64,000 nucleotides of DNA from Poecilobothrus nobilitatus (Eukaryota > Arthropoda > Insecta > Diptera > Dolichopodidae): contig OX352774.1 of NCBI GenBank assembly GCA_947095535.1, positions 70,556,416-70,620,415 of the forward strand. Direction: 5' to 3'. This document shows, in pieces, positions 62,829-64,000 of this stretch. A program made the position numbers and the translations under genes. The notes under the pieces were generated by a model. The model did no database searches and had not been told where the DNA came from. It saw only the letters and a list, made by a program, of their open reading frames with translations. Numbering within the stretch: the stretch's first letter is position 1; every line of letters starts with the position of its first letter.

Positions 62829-64000
62829 TTTTTTTTTTTTATTATTGTTATTATTTTTCTGTTATTGCGCTTATCTTGTTTTTTTGTTTTGTATTCGTCG
62901 TTTTTTTTAAGTCCTTTGTTTGAAAAAAAAATTGTGAAATAAAAACAGAAAAAAAGATAATCTGTCTGAAAAGAAATTAAAGAAAAAAAAAAAAACAAAA
63001 TTAAAAAAAGAAATGAAAATATAAATCATTTTATTTCCCGGCTTTGGACAAAATTTTTCCTGAAAATTTTTTGTTTTTATTTTTTTTTTTTTTTACATAA
63101 AAAATAGCCAAAGATTTTTATTTTTGTGCCAATAATAAATTGTTATTTTATTTTATAGTTATTGCAATAGTGTTTGCTTTAGTTTCAATGTGTGCGTTTC
63201 TGTTAAATTAATATTTACTTAAAATTTTTATTAAAAGATTTTCCATTGAAATTTTTTTATTCTTAAGTTTAAAATTTAAATATTAAAATTAATAAAGCAC
63301 ATTAAATTTGATACACTGGAATGCTTAAGAATATGGATAGTTTTGTATGAGAAAATTCTGTAACAGAAAATTTCGGAAAGTTTCAATTTTCATTGTCATT
63401 GCCATTACCATTTTTGAATTATTCGCAATTTCTTTTTAATTTGTTTTTTGGTATAAGCTTGGTTCACAATTATTTTCCAAATAACTTTTATCCCATCGTA
63501 AATCGAAAAAGGGTTCTTTTAATTATCATTTTGCTAAAACATATGCTTTAGTGAGTTTTGTTCTAGCTACTAAATACGTTTTTAAACTGACTTAATAATA
63601 TTGTATAAAGTGATGTTAATCAGATCTGGGTTTGAACTTATACTGGTGTACTTTTTTATTAATTGAAATTTGAATTAAAAATTTTACAATGTACATTGTT
63701 TTTCAAAAATGTTAAAAGGTTTGTTTTAAATAAATTAAAACTATATAGTTGCACCATTGTTTTGTTTTAATGGAGGTTATACATTTTCTTGTAATCAATT
63801 TTAATTTGGAAAATTTTAAATGACGAGATTAATAAGAAATTTTTTGAAGCTTCTTATATAACTAAATGTTTTTTGTTTAGGTTAGAAAAAACTGAATCCA
63901 TACAATATGGTTCCTAATATTTGTGTTTTTTGTTTATTCCTGTTCTACATAATGAGAATAAACAACAATTTTAATATCATAAATGTGAGAAGGCATTACA
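62829..64000. other. Upstream region of shade
   Basis: T-runs and AT-rich DNA directly before the start codon, presumably 5' UTR and promoter of shade. No TATA box or initiator can be picked out reliably in this composition, and no other gene is seen up to the window end. Confidence 0.5.

Overview
The window is nuclear DNA of an insect, most likely a fly (Diptera), and is roughly four-fifths A+T by eye with many long A and T runs. Two spliced, conserved genes anchor it. On the + strand, positions 27672-29887 encode all but the N-terminus of the kinesin-2 motor subunit KIF3A (fly Klp64D). On the - strand, positions 62828-54659 encode a complete seven-exon cytochrome P450 that I recognise as shade (CYP314A1), the ecdysone 20-hydroxylase. 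The two genes converge and are separated by about 24.8 kb with no recognisable protein gene.

The most notable find is a pair of miR-124 hairpins on the + strand, inside intron 4 of shade and antisense to it (mature arms at 56773-56795 and 57667-57689, 894 bp apart). The 23-nt mature arm is identical in both copies and equals the conserved animal miR-124, while the passenger arms and loops differ. Insects are usually reported with one mir-124, so a tandem pair nested in an ecdysteroid gene is unusual.

The first 27.6 kb carry no gene I can support. They hold a mosaic of old repeats: a 2.2-kb element built of about 306-bp tandem units with short inverted ends (1045-3206) and a diverged relative (24550-25395); a dispersed repeat present in opposite orientations at 5.2 kb and 37.6 kb; a 0.7-kb piggyBac-type MITE with TTAA target duplication (7990-8696); a 0.7-0.9-kb direct duplication (10.1-12.2 kb); tRNA-derived SINEs, two with target-site duplications (17653-17816 and 23333-23523); a Jockey-like reverse transcriptase relic (18615-19150); and a 73-bp-arm inverted repeat (25411-25623).

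From 29.9 to 54.6 kb the DNA is simple-sequence rich (poly-A/T, ATAC/GTAT, ATC, CAA). A few islands are less AT-rich and have splice-site-like edges, notably 37159-37275 and 45265-45347. These could be exons of an unrecognised + strand transcript, possibly the miR-124 primary transcript, but this is unproven.

Shade makes 20-hydroxyecdysone in peripheral tissues. KIF3A is part of the kinesin-2 motor of axons and cilia. miR-124 is the classical neuronal miRNA. No functional link between shade and Klp64D is evident; any link between miR-124 and shade is positional (antisense nesting).
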